A DNA stretch of 64,000 nt from Bradyrhizobium sp. NP1 (GTDB lineage Bacteria; Pseudomonadota; Alphaproteobacteria; Rhizobiales; Xanthobacteraceae). The stretch spans positions 2,520,001 through 2,584,000 of the forward strand of contig NZ_CP127385.1 in the NCBI RefSeq assembly GCF_030378205.1, written 5' to 3'. Every line of letters starts with the position of its first letter. Positions within the stretch are counted from its first letter, which is position 1. The notes below the pieces were generated by a model that saw only the letters and a list, made by a program, of their open reading frames with translations, was not told the origin of the DNA and searched no databases. Below are positions 24,171-33,468 of the stretch, piece after piece. A program made the translations under genes and the position numbers.

Positions 24171-25658
24171 TTGACCGACGTCTGGGCGCGGAAATCCATT
24201 GTTGAGCTTCTGGCGGAAGCCTCGCATGCCGGCGCCGGCGACGAGGTGCAGCCCTTGAAGCGCACGCTGTCCGCGCTCAACCTCGTCGTGCTCGGCGTCG
24301 GCGGCATCATCGGGGCGGGTATCTTCGTGCTCACCGGCCATGCCGCGGCGGCCAATGCCGGCCCGGCCGTCACCCTGTCCTACGTGCTCGGCGCGGTCGC
24401 CTGCGCCTTCGCCGGGCTTTGCTACGCCGAGATGTCCTCGACCGTGCCGATCAGCGGCAGCGCCTACACTTACGCCTATGCCACGCTCGGCGAGCTGATC
24501 GCCTGGATCATCGGCTGGGACCTGATCCTGGAATATGCGGTGGGCGCCATCGCGGTCGCGATCGGCTGGTCGGGCTATGTCGTCAGCTTCGCACGCGATT
24601 TCGGCATCACTCTGCCGGCACAATTCGTCTCCGCGCCGCTCTCCTTCGATTCCCAGACGCACACATGGGCCGCGACCGGCGCCATCCTCAACGTGCCCGC
24701 AATCATCGTGGTCGTCCTCATCTCGGCCTTGCTTGTGATCGGCATCCGCGAATCCGCGCGGTTTTCCAGCTTCGTCGTGGCGGTCAAGCTGATCGTGATC
24801 TTCCTGTTCATCGCCTTGGCCGCACATGCGGTCACGACCGCGAACTGGGTGACCGCGGCCAATCCCGAAGGGCGCTTCATTCCGCCGAATGCCGGCGAGG
24901 GTGTCTTTGGCTGGTCCGGCGTGATCCGCGGCGCCGCCGTGGTGTTCTTCGCCTATATCGGCTTCGACGCGATCTCGACCGCAGCCCAGGAGGCGAGAGA
25001 GCCGAACCGCGACATGCCGATCGGCATTCTCGGCTCGCTCGCGATCTGCGCCGTGCTGTATGTCGCGGTTGGCTTCGTGCTGACGGGCATCGTGCCTTTC
25101 GACAGGCTCAACGTGCCCGATCCGATCGCCGTCGGCATCGACGCCGCAGGGATCGGCTGGCTGTCGCCGTTGATCAAGCTCGGCATCGTGCTCGGTCTCA
25201 CCTCGGTGATCCTGGTCATGTTGATGGCGCAGCCGCGCATCTTCCGCGCGATGGCCCATGACGGGCTGTTGCCGCAGGTCCTTGCAAAAATCCATCCGCG
25301 CTTCCAGACGCCCCATGTTGCGACCATCGGCTGCGGCGCGGCGGCGGCACTGCTCGCGGGGCTGTTGCCGATCGGGCTCGTCGGCGAGCTCGTCAGCATC
25401 GGCACGCTGTTCGCCTTTGCGGTTGTTTCCGCCGGAACGCTCGCGCTGCGCATCATCGATCCCGCGCTGAAGCGGCCGTTCCGCGCGCCGTTGATCTGGG
25501 TGGTCGCGCCGGCGGGCGCGCTGACATCGATCGCGCTGATGCTCGGGCTGCCCGAAGATACCTGGCTGCGATTCGCGATCTGGCTCGTGATCGGGTTGGT
25601 GGTTTATTTTACCTATGGCCGCAGCCGCGGCCGCGGCCGGCGGGCGAGGACGAATTAA
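24171..25658 (+). CDS. Amino-acid permease, APC superfamily
   Basis: Twelve-helix transporter of 495 residues of the cationic/general amino-acid permease (YfnA/CAT-like) type. [22 protein letters not shown] is the family TM1 signature and [28 protein letters not shown] the TM6/TM7 signature. The start is TTG 24171: GGAGG stands 6 nt upstream and the adjacent ATG (24167) is out of frame and closes after 12 codons. Its stop overlaps the convergent SDR stop (TTAA, 25655-25658). Substrate probably neutral or cationic amino acids. Confidence 0.88.
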   Translation: MTDVWARKSIVELLAEASHAGAGDEVQPLKRTLSALNLVVLGVGGIIGAGIFVLTGHAAAANAGPAVTLSYVLGAVACAFAGLCYAEMSSTVPISGSAYTYAYATLGELIAWIIGWDLILEYAVGAIAVAIGWSGYVVSFARDFGITLPAQFVSAPLSFDSQTHTWAATGAILNVPAIIVVVLISALLVIGIRESARFSSFVVAVKLIVIFLFIALAAHAVTTANWVTAANPEGRFIPPNAGEGVFGWSGVIRGAAVVFFAYIGFDAISTAAQEAREPNRDMPIGILGSLAICAVLYVAVGFVLTGIVPFDRLNVPDPIAVGIDAAGIGWLSPLIKLGIVLGLTSVILVMLMAQPRIFRAMAHDGLLPQVLAKIHPRFQTPHVATIGCGAAAALLAGLLPIGLVGELVSIGTLFAFAVVSAGTLALRIIDPALKRPFRAPLIWVVAPAGALTSIALMLGLPEDTWLRFAIWLVIGLVVYFTYGRSRGRGRRARTN

Positions 25659-26455
25659 CCCCGCCGCACGCTGGCCCCGCCGTCGACCGGCAGCGTCACG
25701 CCGGTGATGAAGCTGGCCTCGTCGGAGGCCAGAAACAGCGCGGCATTGGCGACGTCCCAGGGCGTACCCATCTTCCGCCGCAACGGCACCTTGCTGTCGC
25801 GCTCGGCGGCGACCTCGGCGCGGGTCTTGCCGAATTCGCGCGCGCGGGTGTCGACCGCCATCGGCGTGTCCATCAGTCCCGGCAGGATGACGTTGGCGCG
25901 AATGCCGTATTCGGCGTTCTGGTAGGCGAGCTGTTCGGTGAACGCGATCATCGCGGTCTTGGTCGCCTTGTAGGCGACGTAGGGGTAGGTGGTGATCGCG
26001 GCCATCGAGGAGATGTTGATGATGGCGCCGCTGCCCTGCTTTCGCATCACCGGGATCACGTGCTTGGCGGCGAGGATGCAGCTCTTCAGGTTGATGGCGA
26101 CGCAGCGGTCGAAAGCCTCCTCGGTCAATTGAAGCAGCTCGGCGTCGCCGCCGGCGAGGCTGACGCCGACATTGTTGTGCAGGATATCGATGCGGCCCCA
26201 GCGCGCCAGCGCCTCGCCGATCATCGCCTTGATCTCGGCATCCCGGGTGACGTCGGCCTGGAAGGCTGCCGCGGTGCCGCCCTTGGCGGCGATCAGGTCG
26301 ACGGTTTCCTGCGCGGACGCAAGGTTGAGGTCGACGCACAGCACCCTGGCGCCCTCGCGGGCAAAGGTCAGCGCGGTGGCGCGGCCGTTGCCCATGCCTT
26401 CGCCGGGGCTCTGCCCGGCACCGACGACGATGGCGATGCGATCCTTCAGGCGCAT
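25655..26455 (-). CDS. Short-chain dehydrogenase/reductase
   Basis: Classical SDR of 266 residues: Rossmann motif [21 protein letters not shown] motif ([10 protein letters not shown]), catalytic Ser in INISSMAA and YxxxK in YVAYKATK, then PGLMDTPM and the C-terminal [12 protein letters not shown]. It catalyses NAD(P)-dependent alcohol/ketone interconversion, substrate unknown. ATG 26455 has GGGAGTGA upstream. It is 5 nt from the thermonuclease gene, so probably in the same transcript. Confidence 0.92.
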   Translation of the reverse strand: MRLKDRIAIVVGAGQSPGEGMGNGRATALTFAREGARVLCVDLNLASAQETVDLIAAKGGTAAAFQADVTRDAEIKAMIGEALARWGRIDILHNNVGVSLAGGDAELLQLTEEAFDRCVAINLKSCILAAKHVIPVMRKQGSGAIINISSMAAITTYPYVAYKATKTAMIAFTEQLAYQNAEYGIRANVILPGLMDTPMAVDTRAREFGKTRAEVAAERDSKVPLRRKMGTPWDVANAALFLASDEASFITGVTLPVDGGASVRRG

Positions 26456-26460
26456 GACGT

Positions 26461-27231
26461 TCACTCCCGGCTGCCGGTTCTGGCGCGGCAATTAAAGGCG
26501 CGGCGGAAGCCCGCGGCCTGGGCTTCGTCCTCGGAGCAGAACCAGCGATCCGGCTGGGTGCCCGGATAGCTTGCGCAGCCCTGCAAATGGTAGATGCCGA
26601 TATTGCCGGTCACCCGCGCCCGCACCGCGAACTTGCCCTTGATGTTGCAGGCCGACGGCATCGCAAGACCGTCCGGAAACAGCACCTCGCGGATCTGGCG
26701 GTCACGATCGGTGCGGCAGGCGGCGCCGCGCAGGGCGCCGTCTTTCTCCCGCTCGCGGAATTCGGCCGGCGCCACGAAGCAGCCCTTCCACAGACCAAGG
26801 CGCGCATCCCGGGCCGCCGCCTCATCCTGCAGGAAGCGGCCCCTGGCGGCGGGTTCGAAGTCCAGCGCAAAGCCCTGGCGAATCATCAGCTGATTGAGGC
26901 TCGTGGCTTCGCCTTCCACCTTGCAGACGCCGGCGCGGCGCCGCTTGAAAATCCGGTCGGGGCCCTGGTCATCGCAGCGCACTGATCGTCCCGCGATCAG
27001 CCGGGTCAACTGGTCCCGGGCTTCGACGCCGCAGGTCCAGGGATCGGCATGATCGTCGATGCAGATCTGGTCGAGCTCCGGCGCGTCGACGCCTTCCAGC
27101 CGATAGGTGGTATCGCCAAACTGGATCGTGTTGCCGTCCTTGACCACGGCGGTCGCGGCGCGCGCCTCGGCTATTGCCACGGACAAGCCGAGCAACAGCG
27201 GAAAAAACCAATAAAAATGTCCTGAACGCAT
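26461..27231 (-). CDS. Secreted thermonuclease (SNase) family protein
   Basis: A 256-residue protein with a signal peptide (FYWFFPLLLGLSVAIAEARA). An SNase-like OB-fold follows (GNTIQFGDTTYRLEGVDAPELDQ; RLIAGRSVRCDDQGPDRI; LNQLMIRQGFALDFEP), then a Cys-rich C-terminal region (about 165-256) seen in rhizobial homologues. Whether all catalytic residues of staphylococcal nuclease are retained is unclear (the second arginine/glutamate region reads FKRRRAGVCKVEGEATSL). ATG 27231 puts the signal peptide first; ATG 27276 would give a longer leader. It is divergent from the GMC operon. Confidence 0.85.
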   Translation of the reverse strand: MRSGHFYWFFPLLLGLSVAIAEARAATAVVKDGNTIQFGDTTYRLEGVDAPELDQICIDDHADPWTCGVEARDQLTRLIAGRSVRCDDQGPDRIFKRRRAGVCKVEGEATSLNQLMIRQGFALDFEPAARGRFLQDEAAARDARLGLWKGCFVAPAEFREREKDGALRGAACRTDRDRQIREVLFPDGLAMPSACNIKGKFAVRARVTGNIGIYHLQGCASYPGTQPDRWFCSEDEAQAAGFRRAFNCRARTGSRE

Positions 27232-27374
27232 GCGCACTCGCTGGGATGCCTGACGCCAATCCCGATCGCCTACCATATCCGGAAAGCGCGGTCATGCCAG
27301 TGGTCCGATTCCGCCATTCGTTCTCCCATGCGCTGCGCGATTGCGGCCTTGTCGGCTGCGCGGCGCACCACGCT

Positions 27375-27404
27375 TTGACTGATCGCCCGCTCTGATCCTA
27401 TCGT
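27375..27404 (+). promoter_or_regulatory. Candidate housekeeping promoter of the GMC/cytochrome c operon
   Basis: TTGACT (27375-27380), 18-nt spacer, TATCGT (27399-27404), 23 nt before the GMC start codon. Only sequence similarity to the sigma-70 consensus supports it. Confidence 0.4.
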
Positions 27405-27426
27405 CGAGCCCGGAGGAAATGCCTGC

Positions 27427-29025
27427 ATGAACGATCCGGTCGATGTCCTGATCATCGGCGCTGGCGCTTCCGGCGCAGCCGTCGCCTGGAGCCTCGCCGA
27501 GACCAGGATGCATATCCTCTGCATGGACCAGGGCGGCTGGATGAACCCGGCGCACTATCCGAGCACGGGGCGGGACTGGGAAGCCCGCTTCTTTGGCGAC
27601 TATTCGCCGAGCCCCAACATCCGCGCGCGCCCCGAGGACTATCCCATCAACGACGACAACTCGCCGATCAAGGTGGTGAACTTCAACGGCGTCGGCGGCT
27701 CGACCATCATGTACACGGCGCATTTCCCGCGCCTGCATCCTTCCGATTTCAAGGTCAGGACCTTGGACGGCGTCGCCGACGACTGGCCGATCGATTACGA
27801 GACGCTCGTGCCGTTCTTTGCCGAGAACGACCGCATCATGGGCGTCTCGGGCCTTTCGGGCGATCCCGCCTTTCCGCCGACCACTCCACCGATGCCGCCA
27901 TTGCCGCTCGGGCGCTCCGGCGCGATGCTCGGGCAAGCCATGAACAAGCTCGGCTGGCACTGGTGGCCGTCGGACACCACGGTTGCCACGACCGACTATG
28001 AGGGGCGGGCACGCTGCATCAACCTCGGCCATTGCACGCCGGCCTGTGCGCAGGGTGCGAAGGCCTCCACCGACATCACCTATTGGCCGCTGGCCCAGCG
28101 CGCCGGCGTCGAGCTGCGCACGCATTGCCGGGTGCGCGAGATCGTGACCAACGAGCACGGCATGGCGTCCGGCGTGGTCTATTACGACAAGGACGGCATC
28201 GAGCAATTCCAGCCGGCCGAAGTCGTCATCGTCGCCTGCAACGGCATCGGCACGCCGCGGCTCCTGCTCAACTCCGCATCGGGGCGCTTTCCGAACGGGC
28301 TTGCCAATTCGAGCGGCCTCGTCGGCAAGAACCTGATGTTCCACCCCTATGCGCAGGTCTATGGCTATGTCGACGAATTCACCGACAGCAACCGCGCCCC
28401 GCCGACCTGCCTGTGGAGCAAGGAATTCTACGAGACTGACCGCGCGCGCGGCTTCGTTCGTGGCTACGCCTTCCAGTTCGGGCGTGGCATGGGGCCCGTC
28501 ATGGAAGCGGTGCAGAGCGAGGCCAAGGGCGTCCTGCCCTGGGGCGAACAGCATCATGCGGTGTTCCGCAAGCTCAATGGCCACCGGCTACAGCTCTCCG
28601 CGATCTGCGAGGATCTGCCCGAGGAGCACAACCGCGTCACGCTCGATCCTGTCCTCAAGGACAGTCACGACATCCCCGCGCCGAAGGTCGACTACACCAT
28701 CAGCGAGAACAGCGCGAAGATGATGGAGCACGGCATCGCGCGCGCCAGGGAAGTGCTCGCCGCCGCCGGCGCCAGCGATATCTGCGTCAACAGCCCGATC
28801 CTCTATGGCGGCTGGCATCTGCTCGGCACCGCGCGCATGGGGACTGATCCCGGACGCTCCGTCGTCAACGAATGGGGACGTTCGCATGACGTCAAGAACC
28901 TCTTCATCGTCGACGGCAGCGTGTTCGTGACATCTGGCGGCGTCAATCCGACCTCGACCATTCAGGCCATCGCGCTCTACATTGCCGACCAGATGAAGCG
29001 CCGCCTCGCCGACCTGTTCGATTGA
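27427..29025 (+). CDS. GMC-family FAD oxidoreductase
   Basis: A 532-residue flavoprotein with the FAD-binding motif DVLIIGAGASGAAVAWSLAE and VNFNGVGGSTIMYTAHFPRL. The late catalytic HxG region reads GGWHLLGTARMGTD and the C-terminal FAD segment reads NLFIVDGSVFVTSGGVNPTSTI. It resembles the catalytic subunit of gluconate/fructose/glucose dehydrogenase-type complexes and would pass electrons to a cytochrome rather than O2. No signal peptide is seen, so export would need a Tat-bearing partner. GGAGGAAAT precedes the ATG. First gene of a five-gene operon. Confidence 0.88.
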   Translation: MNDPVDVLIIGAGASGAAVAWSLAETRMHILCMDQGGWMNPAHYPSTGRDWEARFFGDYSPSPNIRARPEDYPINDDNSPIKVVNFNGVGGSTIMYTAHFPRLHPSDFKVRTLDGVADDWPIDYETLVPFFAENDRIMGVSGLSGDPAFPPTTPPMPPLPLGRSGAMLGQAMNKLGWHWWPSDTTVATTDYEGRARCINLGHCTPACAQGAKASTDITYWPLAQRAGVELRTHCRVREIVTNEHGMASGVVYYDKDGIEQFQPAEVVIVACNGIGTPRLLLNSASGRFPNGLANSSGLVGKNLMFHPYAQVYGYVDEFTDSNRAPPTCLWSKEFYETDRARGFVRGYAFQFGRGMGPVMEAVQSEAKGVLPWGEQHHAVFRKLNGHRLQLSAICEDLPEEHNRVTLDPVLKDSHDIPAPKVDYTISENSAKMMEHGIARAREVLAAAGASDICVNSPILYGGWHLLGTARMGTDPGRSVVNEWGRSHDVKNLFIVDGSVFVTSGGVNPTSTIQAIALYIADQMKRRLADLFD

Positions 29026-29027
29026 AG

Positions 29028-29483
29028 ATGTCCATGCATGCTCCCGCGCCACTGACCCAGCGCCAGCGCAGCGATCTGCGCGCCGTCGCCGCGATGATCG
29101 TCCCCGCGAGCGAGCAATATCGCGTGCCCGGCGCCGACGACGAGAAAATCCAGGCGGACATCCTGGCGACGCTCGGGCGCGACATCGAGCGTGTCGCGGA
29201 AGCGCTCGATCATCTGGCGCGGCTCGCGGGCCGGCCGCTCGCCGAGCTCGATCGGGAAAAGCGCGACGAGGTCGCGAGCGAATTCCGCAGCACGGGAGGC
29301 ATTTCCGCAAGCACGCTCACCCGCGTGGTGCTGCAATGCTACTATCGCGACGATCGTGTCCTGCGTTCGCTTGGCCTCGAGCTGCGGCCGCCGTTCCCGA
29401 AAGGCTATCCGCTCGAGCAGGGCGATTGGTCGTTGCTCGATCCTGTCAAGGCGCGGCCGCCGATGTGGCGACGCGTGAAATGA
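29028..29483 (+). CDS. Small helical subunit-like protein accompanying the GMC oxidoreductase
   Basis: A 151-residue helical protein beginning two bases after the GMC stop. It contains LRAVAAMIVPASEQYRVPGA, which recalls the start of gluconate 2-dehydrogenase subunit 3 proteins, but lacks the Tat leader and is only half to two-thirds of their length. It is probably the small partner of the first GMC subunit. ATG 29034 is an alternative start. Function by context only. Confidence 0.7.
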   Translation: MSMHAPAPLTQRQRSDLRAVAAMIVPASEQYRVPGADDEKIQADILATLGRDIERVAEALDHLARLAGRPLAELDREKRDEVASEFRSTGGISASTLTRVVLQCYYRDDRVLRSLGLELRPPFPKGYPLEQGDWSLLDPVKARPPMWRRVK

Positions 29484-29531
29484 ACCGGCCAATTGTACAA
29501 GATCGGTCGCGCCGGTCGGGGGTAGGAGGGA

Positions 29532-30320
29532 ATGATGCCTGGAATTGATGCCCGACAGCCGAACCGGAAACCGCCGCAACGGCATGCGTCTCATTCCGGC
29601 GTCACACGCCGCAGCCTGCTTGCCAGCGCAGCCCTTCTGATGACGACTTCGATCGCGGGCGCGCGGGTCGTCACGAAAGTGCTGCCCTGGAAGCCGAACG
29701 AAGCCTATCCGGTCACCCCGGTCGTGCCCGGCGGCTATCTGTTCTTCACGCCGGCCGAAGCGACCATTGTCGATGCCTTCGTCGATCGCCTGATTCCGAC
29801 CGACGAACTCGGCGCCGGCGCCAAGGACGCCGGCGTCACCACCTTCATCGACCGCCAGCTGACCGGACCCTATGGCGGGCACGACTGGCTCTATATGCAG
29901 GGACCGTTCTCCGCGACGCCCTTGCCGTCGCAAGGCCTGCAGTCGCCGCTGACGCCGCGCCAGCAGTACCGCTTGGGGCTCGCCGCGCTCGAAGCCTATT
30001 GCAAGGAGAGCTATGGCGGCCGCGGCTTCACCGAGCTCAATTCGGACGAAAAGGACAAGCTGATCGCGGCCATGGAAAAGAGCGAAGTCCAGTTCAAGGG
30101 TTTCTCGAGTCGCATGCTGTTTTCCGCGCTCTACACCAACACCATCGAGGGCTATTTCGCCGATCCGATCTATGGCGGCAATCGCGACATGGTCGGCTGG
30201 AAGCTCGTCGGCTTCCCCGGCGTGCGCTACGATTTTCGCGACGTGATGGAGAAGCCGAACCAGGCCTACACGCTGCCGCCGGTTTCCATGCAGGGCCGCG
30301 CCGCCTGGGGAGAACGCTGA
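29532..30320 (+). CDS. Gluconate 2-dehydrogenase subunit 3 family protein (Tat-exported)
   Basis: A 262-residue protein with a twin-arginine leader (VTRRSLLASAALLMTTSIAGA). The Gluconate_2-dh3 domain follows: FFTPAEATIVDAFVDRLIPTDELGAGAKDAGVTTFID, then LTPRQQYRLGLAALEAYC and DPIYGGNRDMVGWKLVGFPG. In characterised complexes this gamma subunit carries the FAD subunit through the Tat system as a folded heterodimer. It overlaps the next gene by one base, as expected for that partnership. Confidence 0.9.
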   Translation: MMPGIDARQPNRKPPQRHASHSGVTRRSLLASAALLMTTSIAGARVVTKVLPWKPNEAYPVTPVVPGGYLFFTPAEATIVDAFVDRLIPTDELGAGAKDAGVTTFIDRQLTGPYGGHDWLYMQGPFSATPLPSQGLQSPLTPRQQYRLGLAALEAYCKESYGGRGFTELNSDEKDKLIAAMEKSEVQFKGFSSRMLFSALYTNTIEGYFADPIYGGNRDMVGWKLVGFPGVRYDFRDVMEKPNQAYTLPPVSMQGRAAWGER

Positions 30321-32083
30321 TGGCCCGCCGTCTTCCGCGCAAGGATGTCGTCATCGTCGGCCTCGGCTGGACCGGATCGATCCTGGCTTACGAGCTTTCG
30401 CGCAGCGGGCTCGAGGTCGTAGCCCTCGAACGCGGGCCGTGGCGCGACACCGCCTCCGATTTCAACATCGGGACCGCCGCCGACGAGCTGCGCTATGCGG
30501 TGCGCCACGACATCTTCCTGCGTCCGAAGCAGGAAACGCTGACCATGCGCAACAACCCGTCGCAGACGGCGCTGCCGATCCGCAAATGGGGCAGCTTCCT
30601 GCCCGGCAACGGCGTCGGCGGCGCCGGCGTGCACTGGAACGGCCAGACCTGGCGTTTCCTGCCCGACGACTTCCGCATCCGCAGCCACATGATCGAGCGC
30701 TACGGCGAAGCGATCCTGCCCGAGGGCAACCAGATCCAGGACTGGCCGGTCTCCTATGAAGACCTCGAGCCGCACTACGACAAGTTCGAGCGCGTCGCCG
30801 GCATCTCCGGCAAGGCCGGCAACATCAAGGGCGAGGTCCAACCGGGCGGCAATCCGTTCGAGGGCGCGCGCGAGCGCGACTATCCGACGCCGCCGATGCG
30901 GCAGGGCTACGCGCAGGAGTTGTTCACCAAGGCCGCGAGCGGCATGGGGCTGCATCCGTTCCCGCGGCCGTCGGCGAACATCTCGATCGCCTACACCAAT
31001 CCGTATGGTTGCAGCATGGCGCCCTGCACCTATTGCGGCTTCTGCGAGCGGTTCGGCTGCGCCAACTATTCCAAGGCCTCGCCGCAGACCTGCGTGCTGC
31101 CGGCGCTGGTGCGCGAGCCGACCTTCGAGGCGCGCACCGAGTGCGAGGTGATGCATGTGAACCTGTCCGGCGACGGCAAGATGGCGACCGGCGTGACCTA
31201 TGTCGATGCGAGCGGCGAGGAGTGGGAGCAGCCGGGCGATCTCGTGCTGATCTGCGCCTACAGCCTGTTCAATGTGCGCCTGCTGCTGCTGTCGGGCATC
31301 GGCAGGCCGTTCGACCCCGCGACGGGCGAGGGCGTGGTCGGGCGCAATTACGCCTACCAGACCGGCTCCGGTTCGACGGCGTTTTTCGAGGACGCCAAGT
31401 TCAATCCGTTCGCGGCGGCGGGTTCGCTGGGCGCGGCGCTCGACGATTACAACAGCGACAATTTCGATCACGGCCCGCACGGCTTTGTCGGCGGCGCCAA
31501 TATCACCTGCGCCTATACCAATGGACGGCCGATCCTCTATCACCCGACGCCGCGCGGCACGCCGACCTGGGGCAGCGCCTGGAAGAAGGCGGTGCACGAC
31601 ACCTATCAGCGCGTCACCACCGTCGGCGCGCAGGGCAGCGTGATGAGCTACCGCAACAACTATCTCGACCTCGATCCGACCTACAAGGATCCGCTCGGCC
31701 GTCCGCTGATGCGCATGACCTTCGATTACCAGGACAATGAGCGCAAGATGGCGAACTGGATGGCCGATCGTTGCGACGAGATCGCGAAGGCGATGGGCGC
31801 CAAGACCACGCAGATCGGCCGCCTGGTCGGACCGTGGTCGGTCGTGCCCTACCAGACCACGCACAATACCGGCGGCACCATCATGGGCAGCGATCCCAGG
31901 ACCAGCGTGCTCAACCGTTACCTGCAATCCTGGGACGTGCCGAATGTGTTCGTAACGGGCGCTTCCGCCTTCCCGCAGAATGCCGGCTATAACCCGACCG
32001 GCACGGTGGGCGCGCTGACCTATTGGGCGCTGGACGCGATCTTCGACTATCTGAAGTCGCCCGCGCCGCTGGTGCAGCCGTGA
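30320..32083 (+). CDS. GMC-type FAD dehydrogenase catalytic subunit (gluconate/FAD-glucose dehydrogenase-like)
   Basis: A 587-residue flavoprotein beginning DVVIVGLGWTGSILAYELSR, with GNGVGGAGVHWNGQTWRF and a C-terminal FAD-binding FVTGASAFPQNAGYNPTGTV. A cysteine-rich segment (CSMAPCTYCGFCERFGC, near residue 235) matches the place of the 3Fe-4S cluster in FAD-dependent glucose dehydrogenase alpha subunits. It is probably exported with the Tat-bearing subunit encoded just upstream and feeds electrons to the downstream cytochrome. Sugar or polyol substrate not predictable. Confidence 0.9.
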   Translation: MARRLPRKDVVIVGLGWTGSILAYELSRSGLEVVALERGPWRDTASDFNIGTAADELRYAVRHDIFLRPKQETLTMRNNPSQTALPIRKWGSFLPGNGVGGAGVHWNGQTWRFLPDDFRIRSHMIERYGEAILPEGNQIQDWPVSYEDLEPHYDKFERVAGISGKAGNIKGEVQPGGNPFEGARERDYPTPPMRQGYAQELFTKAASGMGLHPFPRPSANISIAYTNPYGCSMAPCTYCGFCERFGCANYSKASPQTCVLPALVREPTFEARTECEVMHVNLSGDGKMATGVTYVDASGEEWEQPGDLVLICAYSLFNVRLLLLSGIGRPFDPATGEGVVGRNYAYQTGSGSTAFFEDAKFNPFAAAGSLGAALDDYNSDNFDHGPHGFVGGANITCAYTNGRPILYHPTPRGTPTWGSAWKKAVHDTYQRVTTVGAQGSVMSYRNNYLDLDPTYKDPLGRPLMRMTFDYQDNERKMANWMADRCDEIAKAMGAKTTQIGRLVGPWSVVPYQTTHNTGGTIMGSDPRTSVLNRYLQSWDVPNVFVTGASAFPQNAGYNPTGTVGALTYWALDAIFDYLKSPAPLVQP

Positions 32084-32091
32084 GGGGCGTC

Positions 32092-33339
32092 ATGACAGGC
32101 TTGCGGCGGGCTACGACGCTGTGCGGCGCGCTCGCGCTCGTCTTGCTGGTTGGCGCCGAACGCGCCATCGCCGATCCCGACACCTTTACCGACGTCGAGC
32201 GCGGCAAGGCGCTGGCGACCGCGGGCGACTGCACCGCCTGCCACACCGTGCCCGGCGGCAGGCGGTTTGCCGGGGGACTCGCGCTGCAAACGCCGTTTGG
32301 CGTGATCATGACGCCCAACATCACGCCTGACAACGCGACGGGGATCGGAAGCTGGTCGGCGGATGATTTCGCGCGCGCCATGCATGAGGGCCGGCGGCCG
32401 GGCGGCACCTTCCTCTATCCGGCGTTTCCCTATCCCTATTACACCAGGGTGACGCGCAAGGATCTCGACGCGATCTACGCCTATCTGCGCTCGCTTGCTC
32501 CTGTCGACAATCGCGTCAACCGCAACACGCTGCCGTTCCCGTTCAACATCCGCCTGTCGATGGTCGGATGGAATGCGCTGTTCTTCAAGCCCGGCGCCTT
32601 CGTGCCCGACCCGAAACGCTCCGACGAGTTCAACCGCGGCGCCTATCTGGTCGAGGGGCTCGGCCATTGCGGCGCGTGCCATACGCCGTTCAACGCGTTC
32701 GGCGCCGGCAAGAACGAGCGCTATCTCGAAGGCAACCAGATCGACAACTGGACCGTGCCCAACATCACCAACGACCCGCATGTGGGACTGGGCAAATGGT
32801 CGGTCGACGATATCGTGCAGTACCTGAAGACCGGCCAGAGCCGCACCAGCCTCGCCAGCGGCCCGATGAAGGATGTGGTGGAGAATTCGACCTCGAAAAT
32901 GCCGGATGCGGACCTGAAGGCGATCGCGGTCTATCTGAAGGAGCGCGGCGCGGCCGGCCCGTCCGCGCCGGCGCCGCTGCCGGAGACGGACGCGCGCATG
33001 CAGGTCGGGCAGGCGATCTTCGTCGACAGCTGCGCGGCATGCCATACCCGCGCCGGCGCCGGGGTCGAGCACATGTTTCCAAAGCTCGCCGGCAATGTGA
33101 TCGCGACGCAGGACGATCCGGCTTCCCTGATCCGCATCGTGATTGCGGGCGGCCGTGCCGCCTCGACCGACGAGCGGCCGACCGCGCCAGCGATGCCCTC
33201 TCTCGGCTTCCGCCTGAGCGACGAGCAGATCGCCGCCGTCGTCACCTATGTCCGCAATTCCTGGGGCAACGCGGCTTCCCCCGTCTCGGCCGAGACGGTG
33301 AAGGCCTTGCGAGGGCGCGTCGCGGGGGCGGGGGACTAA
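32092..33339 (+). CDS. Triheme cytochrome c subunit of a membrane-bound dehydrogenase
   Basis: A 415-residue secreted cytochrome with a signal peptide and three heme-binding CxxCH motifs: GDCTACHTVPGG, GHCGACHTPFNA and DSCAACHTRAGA. This is the layout of the electron-accepting subunit of gluconate, sorbitol and alcohol dehydrogenases, which reduce ubiquinone or a terminal oxidase. ATG 32092 precedes the signal peptide closely; the frame extends to 32023 inside the previous gene. The 8-nt gap to the FAD subunit supports one complex. Confidence 0.92.
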   Translation: MTGLRRATTLCGALALVLLVGAERAIADPDTFTDVERGKALATAGDCTACHTVPGGRRFAGGLALQTPFGVIMTPNITPDNATGIGSWSADDFARAMHEGRRPGGTFLYPAFPYPYYTRVTRKDLDAIYAYLRSLAPVDNRVNRNTLPFPFNIRLSMVGWNALFFKPGAFVPDPKRSDEFNRGAYLVEGLGHCGACHTPFNAFGAGKNERYLEGNQIDNWTVPNITNDPHVGLGKWSVDDIVQYLKTGQSRTSLASGPMKDVVENSTSKMPDADLKAIAVYLKERGAAGPSAPAPLPETDARMQVGQAIFVDSCAACHTRAGAGVEHMFPKLAGNVIATQDDPASLIRIVIAGGRAASTDERPTAPAMPSLGFRLSDEQIAAVVTYVRNSWGNAASPVSAETVKALRGRVAGAGD

Positions 33340-33468
33340 TGGTCCAATTCTGACATTCGCTCTCCACTTTGGGAGACAGGCTTGCGAATGCTGGAACCAC
33401 TAGCCGGTTGGCTAGGCTTGCGCGGCTTACGCCGGGTAACCATCTGATGTGGCCAAAGGAATTTCGCC

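Noticed and set aside
33393..33420. GGAAC upstream of the HtrA-like gene as an EcfG promoter
   Set aside because: No CGTT at 16-17 nt; the nearest TT-containing match is at the wrong spacing.
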